Source: Shouchella tritolerans (GTDB lineage Bacteria > Bacillota > Bacilli > Bacillales > Bacillaceae_D). Taken from it: a stretch of 64,000 bases of DNA. Below, piece after piece: positions 20,625-31,058 of this stretch. The DNA lies in contig NZ_JAODPB010000007.1 of NCBI RefSeq assembly GCF_025770735.1, forward strand, positions 94,516-158,515, read 5' to 3'. The position numbers and the translations under genes were made by a program. Every line of letters begins with the position of its first letter. Position 1 is the stretch's first letter. A model generated the notes under the pieces. That model was not told the origin of the DNA. It made no database searches and saw only the letters and a list, made by a program, of their open reading frames with translations.

Positions 20625-22523
20625 CTATTTCACAACAGTAAGCAAGTCATCGCCTTGTGTCGCTGTCTCTGTTTCATTAATGATGATTTCAGTGTAGTTA
20701 GCTACGTTGGTCACAATAACAGGCGTGATTGTCTGTAGACCTGCTGCTTTTATCGCTCCCATGTCAAACTCACTCAATACATCCCCTTGTTTTACTTTGT
20801 CTCCTTCTTTTATATGCAAGGAGAATGGTGAGCCATCCATTTGCACCGTATCCAGTCCAACGTGTATCAATACCTCGGCACCGGAATTCGAGCGCAAGCC
20901 GATGGCATGCTTCGTTGGCGCAACCATCACGATCGTTCCATCAAATGGTGCGTACACCTTATTATTAGACGGTTCAATCGCCAATCCTTTGCCCATAGCC
21001 CCTGAACTGAACACTTCATCTGGCACTATCTCCAAAGCGAGAAGCTTCCCGGTTAAAGGGGCATGGACCACTTCTTCATTGTTTGCAGCTGCAGACGCTT
21101 CTGCCTTGGCATCTTTCTGATCCACTGCTACACTGCTGTCTGCTTGTGTAGCAGCGTCTTCCCCAAAGCCAAAGAGTTGAATCAGGACAATCGGCAGGAT
21201 AATAGCGATAACAGTGCCGATAACAATTCCCAAGAAACTTGTCGGGTAATCTGCATTAATGCCATTAACAATGGTTAATGGTCCTGGAAGTCCTGCATAA
21301 GCGAAATAATATGGATTGAAAAAGCTTGCAACAATAGCACCCACTGCACCAGAAATACATCCAATGATGAATGGTTTCTTGAATCGAAGTGTCACACCAT
21401 AGATTGCTGGCTCTGTTATGCCGAATATGCCAGTAACACCTGCAGAAACACCGATTTTCTTCACTTCTTTACTTTTTGCTTTCAGGATGACCCCCATTAC
21501 CGCTCCAACCTGAGCAATAACGGCAATCGTTTGATAAGCCTGGAAAGAATCACGGCCAAATTGGTCGAAGTTTGCCAAAACCATTGGTGTAATACCCCAG
21601 TGGACACCGAAGATAACGATAACCTGCCACAGGGAGCCAATGATTGCACCTGCAAGCCATGGAGCGTATTCAGCCAAAAAGTTATATCCATTCGCAATTC
21701 CATTTGCTCCAAGGGATGTCAATGGGCCAATTGCTACAAGTGTTAGCGGAACCATGACCAAAATGGAAATCAGCGGCACGAACAACGGACGGATTACTTC
21801 GTTCATATGCTTGTTCAAGAAACGTTCCAAGTAAGAAAGTATCCAAACTAGGAATAATGGCGGCAAGACAGATGATGTGTAAGTAGTCTCTGATAATGGC
21901 AGCCCAAGAAAATTCATGCTGTTCCCATCAGCGATGCTGGCAGCCATCGTTGCCCAATCAGGACTGACAAGCGCAGCACAGGCCGCAACTGCAATATACG
22001 TATTAGTCTTGAAATGCTTGGATGCTGTTATCGCTATGAAGATCGGCAGGAACGTAAACGGTGCCCATGAAATGAAGCTCAATACTTGGTACGTACTTGT
22101 TGCTTCGAAGTCCTTGGACATCAAGTTAATTAAAATTAGTGCACCTTGCAAAATACCAGCTGCTGCTAGGACATAGATAAATGGCGCAAATACCGCAGAC
22201 ATGGTGGCAATGATACGATTTAGAATGGAGCCTTTATTTTGATTATCCACTTCGGCCGTATCCACATTCACTAGCTTGGCGAATTCTTCATAAACTTCGC
22301 CGACATGCTGGCCGATTACGACTTGGAATTGACCGCCATTCTCTACTACTGTAATAACTCCCGGCAAACTGTTGACCTCTTCTTTTGCTGACGGCTTTGA
22401 CCGTTTCAGCACTAAGCGCAGACGCGTCGCACAACGGGCAGCGTTTACAATATTTTCTTCACCACCGACAGCCTTCAATATATCTGCAGCAAGTTTTGGA
22501 TAATCCCTTGTTTTATTAGCCAT
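20625..22523 (-). CDS. bglP: Beta-glucoside PTS enzyme IIBCA
   Basis: About 632 residues with domain order B-C-A: EIIB with the phospho-Cys in AARCATRLRL, a membrane EIIC with about ten helices (GITEPAIYGVTLRFKKPF), and EIIA with the phospho-His in AEVLIHVGLDTVQM. It takes up and phosphorylates aryl- or cello-beta-glucosides for the GH1 enzyme. ATG 22523 is chosen behind GAGGTG. The promoter region is shared with the divergent GntR gene. Confidence 0.92.
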   Translation of the reverse strand: MANKTRDYPKLAADILKAVGGEENIVNAARCATRLRLVLKRSKPSAKEEVNSLPGVITVVENGGQFQVVIGQHVGEVYEEFAKLVNVDTAEVDNQNKGSILNRIIATMSAVFAPFIYVLAAAGILQGALILINLMSKDFEATSTYQVLSFISWAPFTFLPIFIAITASKHFKTNTYIAVAACAALVSPDWATMAASIADGNSMNFLGLPLSETTYTSSVLPPLFLVWILSYLERFLNKHMNEVIRPLFVPLISILVMVPLTLVAIGPLTSLGANGIANGYNFLAEYAPWLAGAIIGSLWQVIVIFGVHWGITPMVLANFDQFGRDSFQAYQTIAVIAQVGAVMGVILKAKSKEVKKIGVSAGVTGIFGITEPAIYGVTLRFKKPFIIGCISGAVGAIVASFFNPYYFAYAGLPGPLTIVNGINADYPTSFLGIVIGTVIAIILPIVLIQLFGFGEDAATQADSSVAVDQKDAKAEASAAANNEEVVHAPLTGKLLALEIVPDEVFSSGAMGKGLAIEPSNNKVYAPFDGTIVMVAPTKHAIGLRSNSGAEVLIHVGLDTVQMDGSPFSLHIKEGDKVKQGDVLSEFDMGAIKAAGLQTITPVIVTNVANYTEIIINETETATQGDDLLTVVK

Positions 22524-22537
22524 TTGAAACACCTCTT

Positions 22538-22630
22538 CCCCACTAATTATACACTCACATTATAATTATAACGGTACAATTTATCAATGCTAAACTAATA
22601 AAATTAACAGTGTATACTAAAATAGTGGGG
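22538..22630. promoter_or_regulatory. Divergent bgl promoter region with long imperfect dyad
   Basis: CCCCACTAATTATACAC (22538-22554) is mirrored by GTGTATACTAAAATAGTGGGG (22610-22630). The halves flank about 55 bp of AT-rich promoter sequence. Paired operators of this kind suit looping or co-operative binding by the GntR regulator; that is inference. Confidence 0.5.
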
Positions 22631-22691
22631 GTTTCCGTAATTGAGCGGCTGTGCTAAAATCACACTATCTGAATATATAAGGAATGTTTCT

Positions 22692-23399
22692 ATGCTTAAA
22701 TATCAGCAAATTGCTTACGATATACAGCAAGACATCGAGAATAATGACCTTCCGCAAGGCACGAAGCTACCGGTGCTGGAAACCCTGATGTCCCAATATA
22801 AAGCGAGCAAAAGCACCGTTATCAAGGCACTCAGCCTGCTCGAACGAAAAGGACTCGTTTACCAAGTCCGTGGCAGTGGTATCTTCGTGCGCCGCCGCAA
22901 CCGAAAAGGCTATATAAGCTTTTCTAACCATGGCTTCAGTGATGAACTACGCGAATTTGATATTACTTCTAAAGTATTGGATCTCGAAATCCGTAAACCT
23001 TTAGCCGAAGTTGCTTCCAACCTTAAGATTAACCCAGAGGACGATGTCTACTACGTTAAACGAATTCGTTATATCAACGGACAAACATTATGTCTCGAAG
23101 AATCCTATTATAATAAGGAGATCGTCACCTATCTGAATAACGAAATCGCCACCGGTTCTATCTTCGATTACATCAGCAACGCCCTGGGAGCGAAAATCGG
23201 CTTTTCCGATTTGTATATGCACATCCAGAAACTGAATGAAAGCGAAGCACAGTTTCTTGGACTCCAAAAAGGCGATCCGAAACTTTTCGTCGAAACGATA
23301 TTCTATTTGAATAACGGCCAGCCGTTCGACTTTTCAAGAATTACCTATAACTACGAACAGGCGCAGTTCTTCTTCCAATCGACGGGGTATTCGTTGTAA
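22692..23399 (+). CDS. GntR/HutC-family regulator of the bgl operon
   Basis: 235 residues: an N-terminal winged HTH (LPQGTKLPVLETLMSQYKAS, STVIKALSLLERKGLVYQVRGSGIFV) and a C-terminal UTRA effector domain (EVASNLKINPEDDVYYVKRIRY, EESYYNKEI). UTRA members of this type sense phosphorylated sugars. Divergent from bglP-bglA, so it is the likely repressor. ATG 22692 is chosen with AAGGAA upstream; the longer frame has no support. Confidence 0.88.
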   Translation: MLKYQQIAYDIQQDIENNDLPQGTKLPVLETLMSQYKASKSTVIKALSLLERKGLVYQVRGSGIFVRRRNRKGYISFSNHGFSDELREFDITSKVLDLEIRKPLAEVASNLKINPEDDVYYVKRIRYINGQTLCLEESYYNKEIVTYLNNEIATGSIFDYISNALGAKIGFSDLYMHIQKLNESEAQFLGLQKGDPKLFVETIFYLNNGQPFDFSRITYNYEQAQFFFQSTGYSL

Positions 23400-23447
23400 G
23401 TAGGCAAAAAACAAATTACCACTTGGTAACACTTGCTTCAGGCACTA

Positions 23448-23487
23448 ACAAAACGCCTCTGAGAACTCAATCTCAAAGGCGTTTTGT
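23448..23487 (+). terminator. Terminator of the GntR gene
   Basis: ACAAAACGCCT (23448-23458) pairs with AGGCGTTTTGT (23477-23487), with an inner TGAGA/TCTCA extension. Confidence 0.85.
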
Positions 23488-23650
23488 CTAGTGGCATCGG
23501 CGTTTGCTTTATTTTGGTTCGAATTTCTTGCAATACAAAACCTTTGTCGCTGGTTCTTTTTAGAATGGGATAAAATCACTATCCCAATGATCATCTGTTC
23601 AATTAGGACATCCCCGTGTACATCGCTTTTCTTTTCCTCTTTAATTGTCC

Positions 23651-23699
23651 AAAAAAGCCTGCCGACTACCTCAGCAAAACGGAGACTTTGTCGACAGGC
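23651..23699 (-). terminator. Terminator for the NDxxF lipoprotein gene
   Basis: GCCTG-CGAC (23657-23666) pairs with GTCG-CAGGC (23690-23699). On the minus strand a run of six T follows, about 70 bp past the lipoprotein stop. Confidence 0.7.
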
Positions 23700-23702
23700 T
23701 GA

Positions 23703-23736
23703 AGCGGCCCCCTTTTTAATCGAGGGCCGCTTTTTT
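23703..23736 (+). terminator. Second plus-strand terminator
   Basis: AGCGGCCC (23703-23710) pairs with GGGCCGCT (23724-23731), followed by TTTTTT. It points rightward with no gene directly before it; probably a back-up for the GntR transcript. Confidence 0.75.
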
Positions 23737-23771
23737 CAATCTCATCGGATGCAATGAATGATCCTGATTTC

Positions 23772-24377
23772 TTATTCTTCTCGTCCAAAAGCCTTTGTAT
23801 CAATGTTTTTCTCATCAAGGAATTCTTCTATTTTTTTCTGTTCTTTTCCATTCACTACACCACTTTGATCGATTAGTGATCCAAAGTCCATTTCCAAAAA
23901 ATTTCCTTCACTAATGTCGTCAATCAGATTATTGAGTGCATCATTTAACTCATAAAGGTATTGATTGGACGCTGTCATGTACTGACTAATTCTATCAGCC
24001 TCTTCTTGATACCCTTCAGGCAACGTATTATTTAAAATATAATTAGAGAAATTCTCATCGTTTTCTTTTATGAGCTTGTTAATTTCGTTAAATGCATCCA
24101 AATCACTTTTAGTTAATTGTTCACCTGCATCGATCATCTCCTCGAATGGATCGCTTGCATGATATAAATCTTCGCTGCTGTCTAAATACATTTTTATGCT
24201 TTGTTTGATTTCTTCTTCGTCAATGAAATCATTGTTTTTTTCAGAAGTGAAAATCGTACTCGGTATTTCTACGTCGCTTGTGCTAGGTGTTGCATCCTCA
24301 GTAGCATCGATATTTTCTTCTTGGGAACATGCAGCCAACACAAAAATGATGAAGAAGCTAATAACGATTCTTTTCAT
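23772..24377 (-). CDS. NDxxF-motif lipoprotein
   Basis: 201 residues. N-terminal lipoprotein signal with lipobox LAAC (Cys17), then an acidic, helix-rich body. ENDENFSNYI contains the N-D-x-x-F motif that names a group of Bacillales lipoproteins of unknown function; SIKMYLDSSEDLYHASDPF also fits them. Anchored outside the membrane. Monocistronic, with its own terminator downstream. Confidence 0.8.
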   Translation of the reverse strand: MKRIVISFFIIFVLAACSQEENIDATEDATPSTSDVEIPSTIFTSEKNNDFIDEEEIKQSIKMYLDSSEDLYHASDPFEEMIDAGEQLTKSDLDAFNEINKLIKENDENFSNYILNNTLPEGYQEEADRISQYMTASNQYLYELNDALNNLIDDISEGNFLEMDFGSLIDQSGVVNGKEQKKIEEFLDEKNIDTKAFGREE

Positions 24378-24442
24378 TCATTTCTCCCTCTTTCCTCTCT
24401 CCACTTTATCTCCCGCTCCTTAAATATTATACACGGTTCTAG

Positions 24443-25822
24443 TTACGAATTTATAACTAAGCTCGCCACAGCTTCTACATGCGTCGTCTGCGGAAACATA
24501 TCAACAGGCGTCACTTCTTCCGTCTTGTAGCCGCCATCTTCGAGAATGCGCAAATCACGGGCCAATGTTCCTGGGTTGCAGGATACGTATACAATGCGTT
24601 TTGGCTTCATTTCAATCATTGTCCGCAGCAACGCTTCGTCGCAGCCTTTTCGCGGTGGGTCGACGACAATGACGTCGGCGTCGATGCCTTGGTCATGCCA
24701 GCGTGGAATGACTTCTTCTGCTTCGCCGACGGCAAATGTGGCATTGGTGATCTGGTTGAGTTTGGCGTTGCGCTTGGCGTCTTTAATTGCTTCGGGGACA
24801 ATTTCGACTCCGTAGACATGGCGCGCTTTTTTGGCTAAAAACAGTGAAATCGTGCCAATGCCGCAATACGCATCGATAACAGTTTCGTTTCCTGTTAAGT
24901 CAGCGTATTCGAGCGCTTTCCTGTACAGGCGGTTCGTCTGTTCAGGGTTCACTTGGTAAAAAGACCGGGCTGAAATCGCAAAGCGAATCCTGTTTATTTC
25001 ATCATACAAATAGTGCTCGCCCCAGAGCACTTCTGTTTGCTGACCGAATATGACATTTGTCCGTTTGTTGTTGATGTTTTGGACGATGGAGACGACGCCT
25101 GGCACATGCTTTCGAATACCGGAAATGAACGCTTCCTTGTGAGGAAGCTTCTTTTCTTTTGTGACGAGTACAACCATGACTTGCCCAGTCGTTTTTCCGT
25201 AACGGGCGACAATATGGCGCAACACGCCTTGATGGTTTTGTTCCTGGTAGGCGGGGATGCGCAGCTCTTTGGCTAGCTGTTTAACTGTCTGCACGACCAT
25301 ATCATTTTCTTTATGTTGGATGATGCATTGGTCCATATCAACGATGGAGTGGCTCCGTTTCGCATAAAAGCCAGCAACGAAATCGCCTTTTTGGAAAGCG
25401 ACTGGCACTTGCGATTTATTGCGGTATCTCCATGGATCGTCCATGCCGATGACAGGGCGGACAGGTACGTCGGGAAGTTTGGCGACTCGATCCATGACAT
25501 CTTTTACTTGTTTTTGCTTATAAGCAAGTTGGGCGCTGTAATCCATATGTTGGATTTGGCAGCCCCCACATTTATAGAAGATCGGGCACGGCGGCTCAAC
25601 GCGATGCTCGCTTTTTGTTTGTACTTGGAGCAAGCGTCCATAGCCGTAGCCCGCTTTTGTTTTTACCACTTTAATATCGACTGTTTCGCCAGGGAGTGCC
25701 TGAGGGATAAAGAGGGCGTAGCCGTTTACTTTCGCTACGCCTGCCCCTTCATGGGTCAAATCTTCTATTGTAACGGTGAGCGTTTCGTTTTTTTGTACAG
25801 GGGGTGCTTGTTTTTTCATCAT
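24443..25822 (-). CDS. rlmCD: 23S rRNA (uracil-C5)-methyltransferase
   Basis: About 459 residues of the RumA/TrmA family. N-terminal TRAM domain ([23 protein letters not shown]), 4Fe-4S cysteines ([14 protein letters not shown], with an earlier-family fourth Cys at MDQCIIQ), SAM-binding [16 protein letters not shown], and catalytic [13 protein letters not shown] followed by [11 protein letters not shown]. It makes m5U in 23S rRNA; B. subtilis RlmCD modifies U747 and U1939. ATG 25822 (or the next codon) is chosen behind AAAGGAC. The longer open frame has no homologous look. Confidence 0.9.
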   Translation of the reverse strand: MMKKQAPPVQKNETLTVTIEDLTHEGAGVAKVNGYALFIPQALPGETVDIKVVKTKAGYGYGRLLQVQTKSEHRVEPPCPIFYKCGGCQIQHMDYSAQLAYKQKQVKDVMDRVAKLPDVPVRPVIGMDDPWRYRNKSQVPVAFQKGDFVAGFYAKRSHSIVDMDQCIIQHKENDMVVQTVKQLAKELRIPAYQEQNHQGVLRHIVARYGKTTGQVMVVLVTKEKKLPHKEAFISGIRKHVPGVVSIVQNINNKRTNVIFGQQTEVLWGEHYLYDEINRIRFAISARSFYQVNPEQTNRLYRKALEYADLTGNETVIDAYCGIGTISLFLAKKARHVYGVEIVPEAIKDAKRNAKLNQITNATFAVGEAEEVIPRWHDQGIDADVIVVDPPRKGCDEALLRTMIEMKPKRIVYVSCNPGTLARDLRILEDGGYKTEEVTPVDMFPQTTHVEAVASLVINS

Positions 25823-25893
25823 TAATATACGTCCTTTGCAAACATTCCTTTTCCTCGCCTCATTGTACCATGAAGTTTGCTCGGGACAAAGCG

Positions 25894-26352
25894 CTAAACC
25901 GTCTGGCGTTGCTTGAGTGCAGTGAGAAATGTGTTTGCAAATGAACGACATGCTGCTCGTTCTTCGTCTGTATTCGGGTCGAATTCCATTTCAAGGCCTT
26001 CGGCGGTGACGGTGGCGCCGCCATTTCGCAAAATCGATTCAAATGTATGGACTGCTTCACAAAAAGCAGGGTAAACGCGGTCTCCTGAACCGAAAACAGC
26101 GGCAATGACGCCTGTTAAGTCGAGTTCAGCTAACTCTTCGGCAAAATCTTCGGCTTCATAGGGCAAGTCGCCGTCTCCCCATGTATAACTACCGATCAAT
26201 ACTCCCTCGTAATTCAATAGTTCCGAAGCGTTATAGCCGTCCATTTCCTCCATATCGACTTCAACGCCGTTTGTTGCTAATTCTGCTTTGATTAGTTCAG
26301 CCATATCTTCCGTATTTCCAGACATGCTGGCAAATACAATCAATACGCGCAT
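25894..26352 (-). CDS. Flavodoxin
   Basis: 152 residues. FMN phosphate loop [13 protein letters not shown] near the N-terminus, and the flavin-contacting [11 protein letters not shown] and [15 protein letters not shown] loops. Long-chain/short-chain flavodoxins replace ferredoxin as electron carriers when iron is scarce. A near-consensus Fur box 45 bp upstream supports iron-starvation induction. ATG 26352 is chosen behind AAGGGAGAG. Confidence 0.9.
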   Translation of the reverse strand: MRVLIVFASMSGNTEDMAELIKAELATNGVEVDMEEMDGYNASELLNYEGVLIGSYTWGDGDLPYEAEDFAEELAELDLTGVIAAVFGSGDRVYPAFCEAVHTFESILRNGGATVTAEGLEMEFDPNTDEERAACRSFANTFLTALKQRQTV

Positions 26353-26396
26353 GAAAGTCTCTCCCTTCCCGTTCCTTACATTTATAATAATGATAT

Positions 26397-26411
26397 TGAT
26401 AATCATTTTCA
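26397..26411. promoter_or_regulatory. Fur box of the flavodoxin gene
   Basis: TGATAATCATTTTCA fits the 7-1-7 Fur consensus with one mismatch. It lies 45 bp upstream of the flavodoxin start in an AT-rich promoter. Confidence 0.75.
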
Positions 26412-26520
26412 ATGAAAAAACAGGGAACAATTCTCTAAAAATCTGGTTACCTTGTTTTTTTGCGAGAAAAGCAAAGGGAGCCTCCCCTATAAGAAACCAT
26501 TTTTTCTAAACGCACGAACA

Positions 26521-26556
26521 AAAACGCAGCTTCTTTTCTTTCAGAAGCTGCGTTTT
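26521..26556 (-). terminator. Terminator of dgkB
   Basis: AAAACGCAGCTTCT (26521-26534) pairs perfectly with AGAAGCTGCGTTTT (26543-26556), starting just after the dgkB stop. T-run on the minus strand. Confidence 0.92.
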
Positions 26557-26558
26557 CA

Positions 26559-27467
26559 CTAGTTTCGCTTGCGGTCTTTCGGCATAAGCATCTGGAAATG
26601 GTGATACAAATTTTCGAATTCGGCCGGCAAGACGCCGCCTCGTTCGCCGTCGAGGTTCAACTTCATTTCATCGTCTCCCATGACCGATACTTTAATGCGG
26701 TTCGCTTTTACATACATTAATTTCGGGTGGTTAATATGCTCGCCCCGGAGCGCAAGCGATGCCAAATGGACAAACTCAGGAAACGATGTCTTCTTGACAA
26801 TGATAAAGTCAAACAACCCATCTTGAATGGAAGCGGCTGGGCATAGTTTTTCAAAACCGCCGACTGAGTTTGTATTGGCGATCAAAAACATCATGATTTC
26901 GTCTTCAAACTGTTTGCCATCATATTCGACATGGACAAAAGTCGGCTTGACTTGCGGCAATTTTTCCAGCCCTTTAATGTAATAAGCGAGCTGGCCAACG
27001 ATTGTCTTTAGCTTTGCCGGAACTTCATATGTTAACTCAGTTAACGTTCCTGCGGCAGCGATATTGGTAAAATACTTCTGGTTCATGCGGCCAATGTCAA
27101 TGGGCTCAAAGTGGCCTTCACACAAAACGTCGCATGCTTTTTCAATATCTCTGGAAATGCCAAGCGCCCGGGCGAAATCATTGGTCGTCCCTGCTGGGAT
27201 AATGCCGAGCATTGGGCGTTTCTCCAGCCCCGCTAGTCCGTTAACGACTTCAAAAATCGTCCCATCTCCTCCAGCAGCAATAACGAGATCAAAGCCCCGT
27301 TCTCCTGCTTGGCGGGCAGCCCGTGTCGCGCAGCCTTCCTCTGCTGTCGTCGCGTGTGCTGACGTTTCATACCCCGCCTTCTCCAGGCGTTCTAATATGT
27401 AGGCTAAGTTCTTTCTTAGTTGCTCACGGCCAGAACTTGGATTATAAATCAATCGTGCCCGTTTCAT
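26559..27467 (-). CDS. dgkB: Diacylglycerol kinase
   Basis: 302 residues, DAGK catalytic fold: YNPSSGREQLRK, the nucleotide-binding AAGGDGTIFEVVNGL, GIIPAGTTNDFARALGI and FTNIAAAGTLTELTYEVP. It rephosphorylates diacylglycerol left by lipoteichoic acid synthesis to phosphatidic acid. It lies between gatB and the flavodoxin, as in related Bacilli. ATG 27467 is chosen with AGTAGGG some distance upstream. Confidence 0.9.
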   Translation of the reverse strand: MKRARLIYNPSSGREQLRKNLAYILERLEKAGYETSAHATTAEEGCATRAARQAGERGFDLVIAAGGDGTIFEVVNGLAGLEKRPMLGIIPAGTTNDFARALGISRDIEKACDVLCEGHFEPIDIGRMNQKYFTNIAAAGTLTELTYEVPAKLKTIVGQLAYYIKGLEKLPQVKPTFVHVEYDGKQFEDEIMMFLIANTNSVGGFEKLCPAASIQDGLFDFIIVKKTSFPEFVHLASLALRGEHINHPKLMYVKANRIKVSVMGDDEMKLNLDGERGGVLPAEFENLYHHFQMLMPKDRKRN

Positions 27468-27626
27468 AACAATCCCTACTTTACTTTTTTGCAATCATGT
27501 CATTCTTCTATTGTACTAAAAACAATAGTGCGAATGGGCGTAAGATCTACTCAATTTTGTGAAAAATAACGGCAAGCAACACTTTCTATCTTTTCCCGTT
27601 TCTCGCGCTAGTAAACGCTGAGTCCA

Positions 27627-27668
27627 TAAAAAAGCAAGAGAACGGCTTTTGTTCAGCTGTTCTCTTGC
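27627..27668 (-). terminator. Terminator of gatCAB
   Basis: GCAAGAGAAC (27634-27643) pairs with GTTCTCTTGC (27659-27668). On the minus strand a T-rich tail follows, directly past the gatB stop. Confidence 0.88.
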
Positions 27669-27675
27669 ATGTTCC

Positions 27676-29106
27676 TTAGCGCTTGTCCATTTCTTCAAGC
27701 AAGAGTTTGTTAACCAATTGCGGATTGGCCTTTCCTTTTGTCGCTTTCATCATTTGGCCGACAAGGAAGCCAAGGGCACGATCTTTTCCATTTTTGTAGT
27801 CTTCAATCGATTGTGCATTGGCATCAAGCACTTCGGCAACCATTTTACGTAATTCGCCTTCATCGGAAATTTGCACGAGCCCTTTGTCTTTAACAATTTG
27901 TTCAGGGTCGCCACCATTTTCGATCAACTCTTTAAAAACTTTTTTGGCGATTTTTGAAGAAATCGTTCCAGATGTAATCAGCTTAATCATGCCGGCAAGC
28001 CCTGCTGGCGTAAGGGCTGAATCTTGCAGCTCTTTCTGCTCAGCGTTCAAGTAGGCAAGCACTTCACCCATCAGCCAATTGGAAGCCAGTTTCGCGTCAG
28101 CGCCTTCGCGAATCGTCTCCTCAAAGAAATCGGACATTTCTTTTGTTAGCGTAAGCACATGGGCATCATAAGCAGGCAAGCCGAGTTCGGTTACATAGCG
28201 GTCTTTGCGGGCATCTGGAAGTTCAGGAATTTCCGACCGGACGCGCTCTTTCCAATTGTCATCTATGTAGAGATTCACAAGATCCGGTTCAGGGAAATAG
28301 CGATAGTCGTCCGAGCCTTCTTTGACACGCATTAAAATTGTTTTATTGCCAGCTTCATCATAACGGCGCGTTTCTTGTTCGATCACACCGCCTGAAAGAA
28401 GCACTTGTTCTTGGCGTTTTTCTTCGTACTCTAGCCCTTTGCGGACAAAGTTAAACGAGTTTAAGTTTTTCAGCTCTGTTTTTGTGCCGAATGCTTCTTG
28501 TCCGATTGGACGCAATGAAATATTGGCATCGCATCGTAAAGAGCCTTCTTCCATTTTACAGTCGGACACGCCTGTATATTGAATAATCGCTTTAAGTTTT
28601 TCTAAATACGCATAGGCCTCTTCAGGCGTGCGGATATCTGGCTCAGAGACAATTTCCACTAGCGGCGTGCCTTGGCGGTTATAATCGACAAGTGAATGCC
28701 CGTCTGTGCCATGTGTCAGCTTGCCGGCGTCTTCTTCTAAATGAAGACGCGTAATGCCGATGCGCTTCTTCTTGCCGCCGACTTCAATTTCAATCCAGCC
28801 ATGTTCGCCGATCGGCTTGTCAAATTGCGAAATTTGATACGCCTTTGGATTGTCTGGATAAAAGTAATTTTTACGGTCAAATTTCGTGTCAGTCGCAATT
28901 TGGCAATTGAGGGCCATCGCTGCTTTCATCGCAAAGTCGACCGCTCGTTTGTTTAATACCGGCAATACACCAGGATAGCCAAGATCAATGACACTCGTGT
29001 TTGTATTCGGTTCAGCGCCAAAATGGTTGGGGCTAGACGAAAAGATTTTTGAGTCTGTCTTCAGTTCCACGTGCACTTCAAGTCCAATAATCGTTTCAAA
29101 ATTCAT
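27676..29106 (-). CDS. gatB: Asp-tRNA(Asn)/Glu-tRNA(Gln) amidotransferase subunit B
   Basis: 476 residues. GatB signature [18 protein letters not shown] at the start, [18 protein letters not shown] and LHLEEDAGK in the kinase-like domain, and a C-terminal YqeY/helical tRNA-binding tail ([16 protein letters not shown]). It activates the mischarged tRNA for amidation. ATG 29106 behind AAAGGGGGG. Last gene of gatCAB. Confidence 0.96.
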   Translation of the reverse strand: MNFETIIGLEVHVELKTDSKIFSSSPNHFGAEPNTNTSVIDLGYPGVLPVLNKRAVDFAMKAAMALNCQIATDTKFDRKNYFYPDNPKAYQISQFDKPIGEHGWIEIEVGGKKKRIGITRLHLEEDAGKLTHGTDGHSLVDYNRQGTPLVEIVSEPDIRTPEEAYAYLEKLKAIIQYTGVSDCKMEEGSLRCDANISLRPIGQEAFGTKTELKNLNSFNFVRKGLEYEEKRQEQVLLSGGVIEQETRRYDEAGNKTILMRVKEGSDDYRYFPEPDLVNLYIDDNWKERVRSEIPELPDARKDRYVTELGLPAYDAHVLTLTKEMSDFFEETIREGADAKLASNWLMGEVLAYLNAEQKELQDSALTPAGLAGMIKLITSGTISSKIAKKVFKELIENGGDPEQIVKDKGLVQISDEGELRKMVAEVLDANAQSIEDYKNGKDRALGFLVGQMMKATKGKANPQLVNKLLLEEMDKR

Positions 29107-29121
29107 TTCCAAGTCCCCCCT

Positions 29122-30573
29122 TTACAATGAAGGTTTCTCTTTAGAGAAGTTTGTTGCTTTTTCATAGACATCAGCAACACGGTAAACCGTTGCCTCGTCA
29201 AAGTGCTTGCCAATGATTTGCAAGCCGAGCGGCAAGCCATCTTTGAAACCGCACGGGAGCGAAAGCGCTGGCACACCGGCAAGATTGACTGGTATCGTTA
29301 AAATGTCATTGGCGTACATCGTTAATGGGTCATCGGTTTTGGCGCCAATTTTAAACGCTGGGGTTGGCGCAGTCGGCCCAATGATCACGTCATAATTGGC
29401 AAAGACATCATCAAAGTCTTTTTTAATCAGTGTGCGGACTTGCTGGGCTTTTTTATAGTAGGCGTCATAATAACCTGAGCTAAGGGCAAACGTCCCGAGC
29501 ATGATCCGCCGTTTCACTTCATCACCGAAGCCTTCAGCCCGTGTATTCTTGTACATATCGAGTAAGTTGTCGGCATTGTCAGTGCGGTAGCCATAACGAA
29601 CGCCATCAAAACGGGCTAAGTTAGCAGACGCTTCTGAAGACGCAATGACATAATAAGCTGCAAGAGCGTATTTCGAGTATGGCAGGGAAACTTCTTCCCA
29701 AACAGCGCCTTCTTTTTCCAATACGTTAAGGGCATCGAACACGGCTTTGCGCATTTCTTCCGATACGCCATCGCCAATGTACTCCGACGGTACGGCAATA
29801 CGAAGCCCTTTTATTTCGCCTGTAAGCGACTCTCTGTATGGCGGAACCGGCAAGTCAGCGGATGTCGAATCAGACGGGCAGTGGCCGGCAATCGCCTCAA
29901 GCAAATAGGCGTTGTCCTCGACCGTGCGTGTAATCGGCCCAATTTGGTCAAGGGAAGAGGCAAAAGCAACAAGGCCATAACGGGACACGCGCCCATATGT
30001 AGGTTTTAAGCCGACAACGCCGCAATAAGCAGCCGGTTGGCGAATCGAGCCGCCTGTATCAGATCCTAAAGCAAATGGGACTTCCCCTGCGGCTACTGCT
30101 GCAGCGGAGCCGCCACTTGAACCGCCTGGCACATAATCGGTATTCCACGGGTTTGTCGTCACTTGGAATGCCGAGTTTTCATTCGAAGAGCCCATCGCAA
30201 ACTCGTCCATGTTGATTTTCCCAATCGTGACTGTTTCTGCTCCACGGAGTTTCGTCACAACCGTCGCGTCATAAATGGGATCGAAGTTTTCTAAGATTTT
30301 GCTTGAGCACGTTGTCCGCAAGCCTTTCGTGACAATATTGTCTTTAATGCCAATCGGCATGCCAAACAACACGCCTTTTTCGCTTGCGTCTACTTCGTCA
30401 AGCTTCTTAGCGAGACCACGCGCCCGTTCTTCGTCAAGGGTTAAAAACGCCTTTACTTTTGAATCAACGTCAGCAATACGCTTGTAAGAAGTATCGACAA
30501 GGTCAGAGACGTTGATTTCTTTTGCAGCAAGCAACTCATGCAGTTTTGTTAACGAATGATCAAATAATGACAT
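29122..30573 (-). CDS. gatA: Asp-tRNA(Asn)/Glu-tRNA(Gln) amidotransferase subunit A
   Basis: 483-residue amidase-signature enzyme that releases ammonia from glutamine for GatB. The catalytic triad Lys77 (GIKDNI), Ser152 ([14 protein letters not shown]) and Ser176 ([11 protein letters not shown]) is complete. ATG behind AGGAGG. Middle gene of gatCAB, 15 bp from gatB. Confidence 0.96.
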   Translation of the reverse strand: MSLFDHSLTKLHELLAAKEINVSDLVDTSYKRIADVDSKVKAFLTLDEERARGLAKKLDEVDASEKGVLFGMPIGIKDNIVTKGLRTTCSSKILENFDPIYDATVVTKLRGAETVTIGKINMDEFAMGSSNENSAFQVTTNPWNTDYVPGGSSGGSAAAVAAGEVPFALGSDTGGSIRQPAAYCGVVGLKPTYGRVSRYGLVAFASSLDQIGPITRTVEDNAYLLEAIAGHCPSDSTSADLPVPPYRESLTGEIKGLRIAVPSEYIGDGVSEEMRKAVFDALNVLEKEGAVWEEVSLPYSKYALAAYYVIASSEASANLARFDGVRYGYRTDNADNLLDMYKNTRAEGFGDEVKRRIMLGTFALSSGYYDAYYKKAQQVRTLIKKDFDDVFANYDVIIGPTAPTPAFKIGAKTDDPLTMYANDILTIPVNLAGVPALSLPCGFKDGLPLGLQIIGKHFDEATVYRVADVYEKATNFSKEKPSL

Positions 30574-30600
30574 GCTTGTCCTCCTGTCTATGCTTCAATC

Positions 30601-30888
30601 TTAAAATACCGACGGAACCCGGATTTGGCCATCTTCATGGTCTGGTGCATTTTTCAGCACTTCTTTCACATCAAGGCCTTTTTCCGGTTTATCTTCACGT
30701 AGGACATTATGCATTTGCAACACATGTGTCGTAGGCACGACGCCTTCTGTATCGACTTCATTCAGTTGTTCTGCAGCGGTAATGATGTCTTCAAGTTGGT
30801 TGCGGAATGTTTCAGCCTCTTCTTCCGTAATGGCCAGCCGGGCCAAATGGGCTACATGTTTCACTTGTTCTTTCGAAATTCTTGACAT
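30601..30888 (-). CDS. gatC: Asp-tRNA(Asn)/Glu-tRNA(Gln) amidotransferase subunit C
   Basis: 95 residues, full length. The usual GatC start ([18 protein letters not shown]) and end (RVPSVF) are present. It wraps around GatA and holds it to GatB. ATG behind GGAGGTG. First gene of the operon. Confidence 0.95.
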   Translation of the reverse strand: MSRISKEQVKHVAHLARLAITEEEAETFRNQLEDIITAAEQLNEVDTEGVVPTTHVLQMHNVLREDKPEKGLDVKEVLKNAPDHEDGQIRVPSVF

Positions 30889-31006
30889 TTTGACACCTCC
30901 AAAACGGACTTGTTGACAATATGATTAATGATACCAAATTGCTGCAAGGCAAGCAACTTAGGCGGTACGACGGACAGGTATGTATGAAAACAGGCTTCGG
31001 TTAAAT

Positions 31007-31048
31007 GGGCATAAGCGAACATAAGTATCCACTTTCACACCTATGCCC
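31007..31048. terminator. Hairpin between the DinB-fold gene and gatC
   Basis: GGGCATA (31007-31013) pairs with TATGCCC (31042-31048) across a 28-nt loop, followed by TTTTT on the plus strand. For the minus-strand DinB gene the tail is only ATTTAAC, so its strength as terminator is doubtful. Confidence 0.4.
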
Positions 31049-31058
31049 TTTTTACGAC

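Noticed and set aside
23491..23757. An 88-residue plus-strand frame after the GntR gene.
   Set aside because: It runs through two terminator hairpins and lacks a ribosome site.
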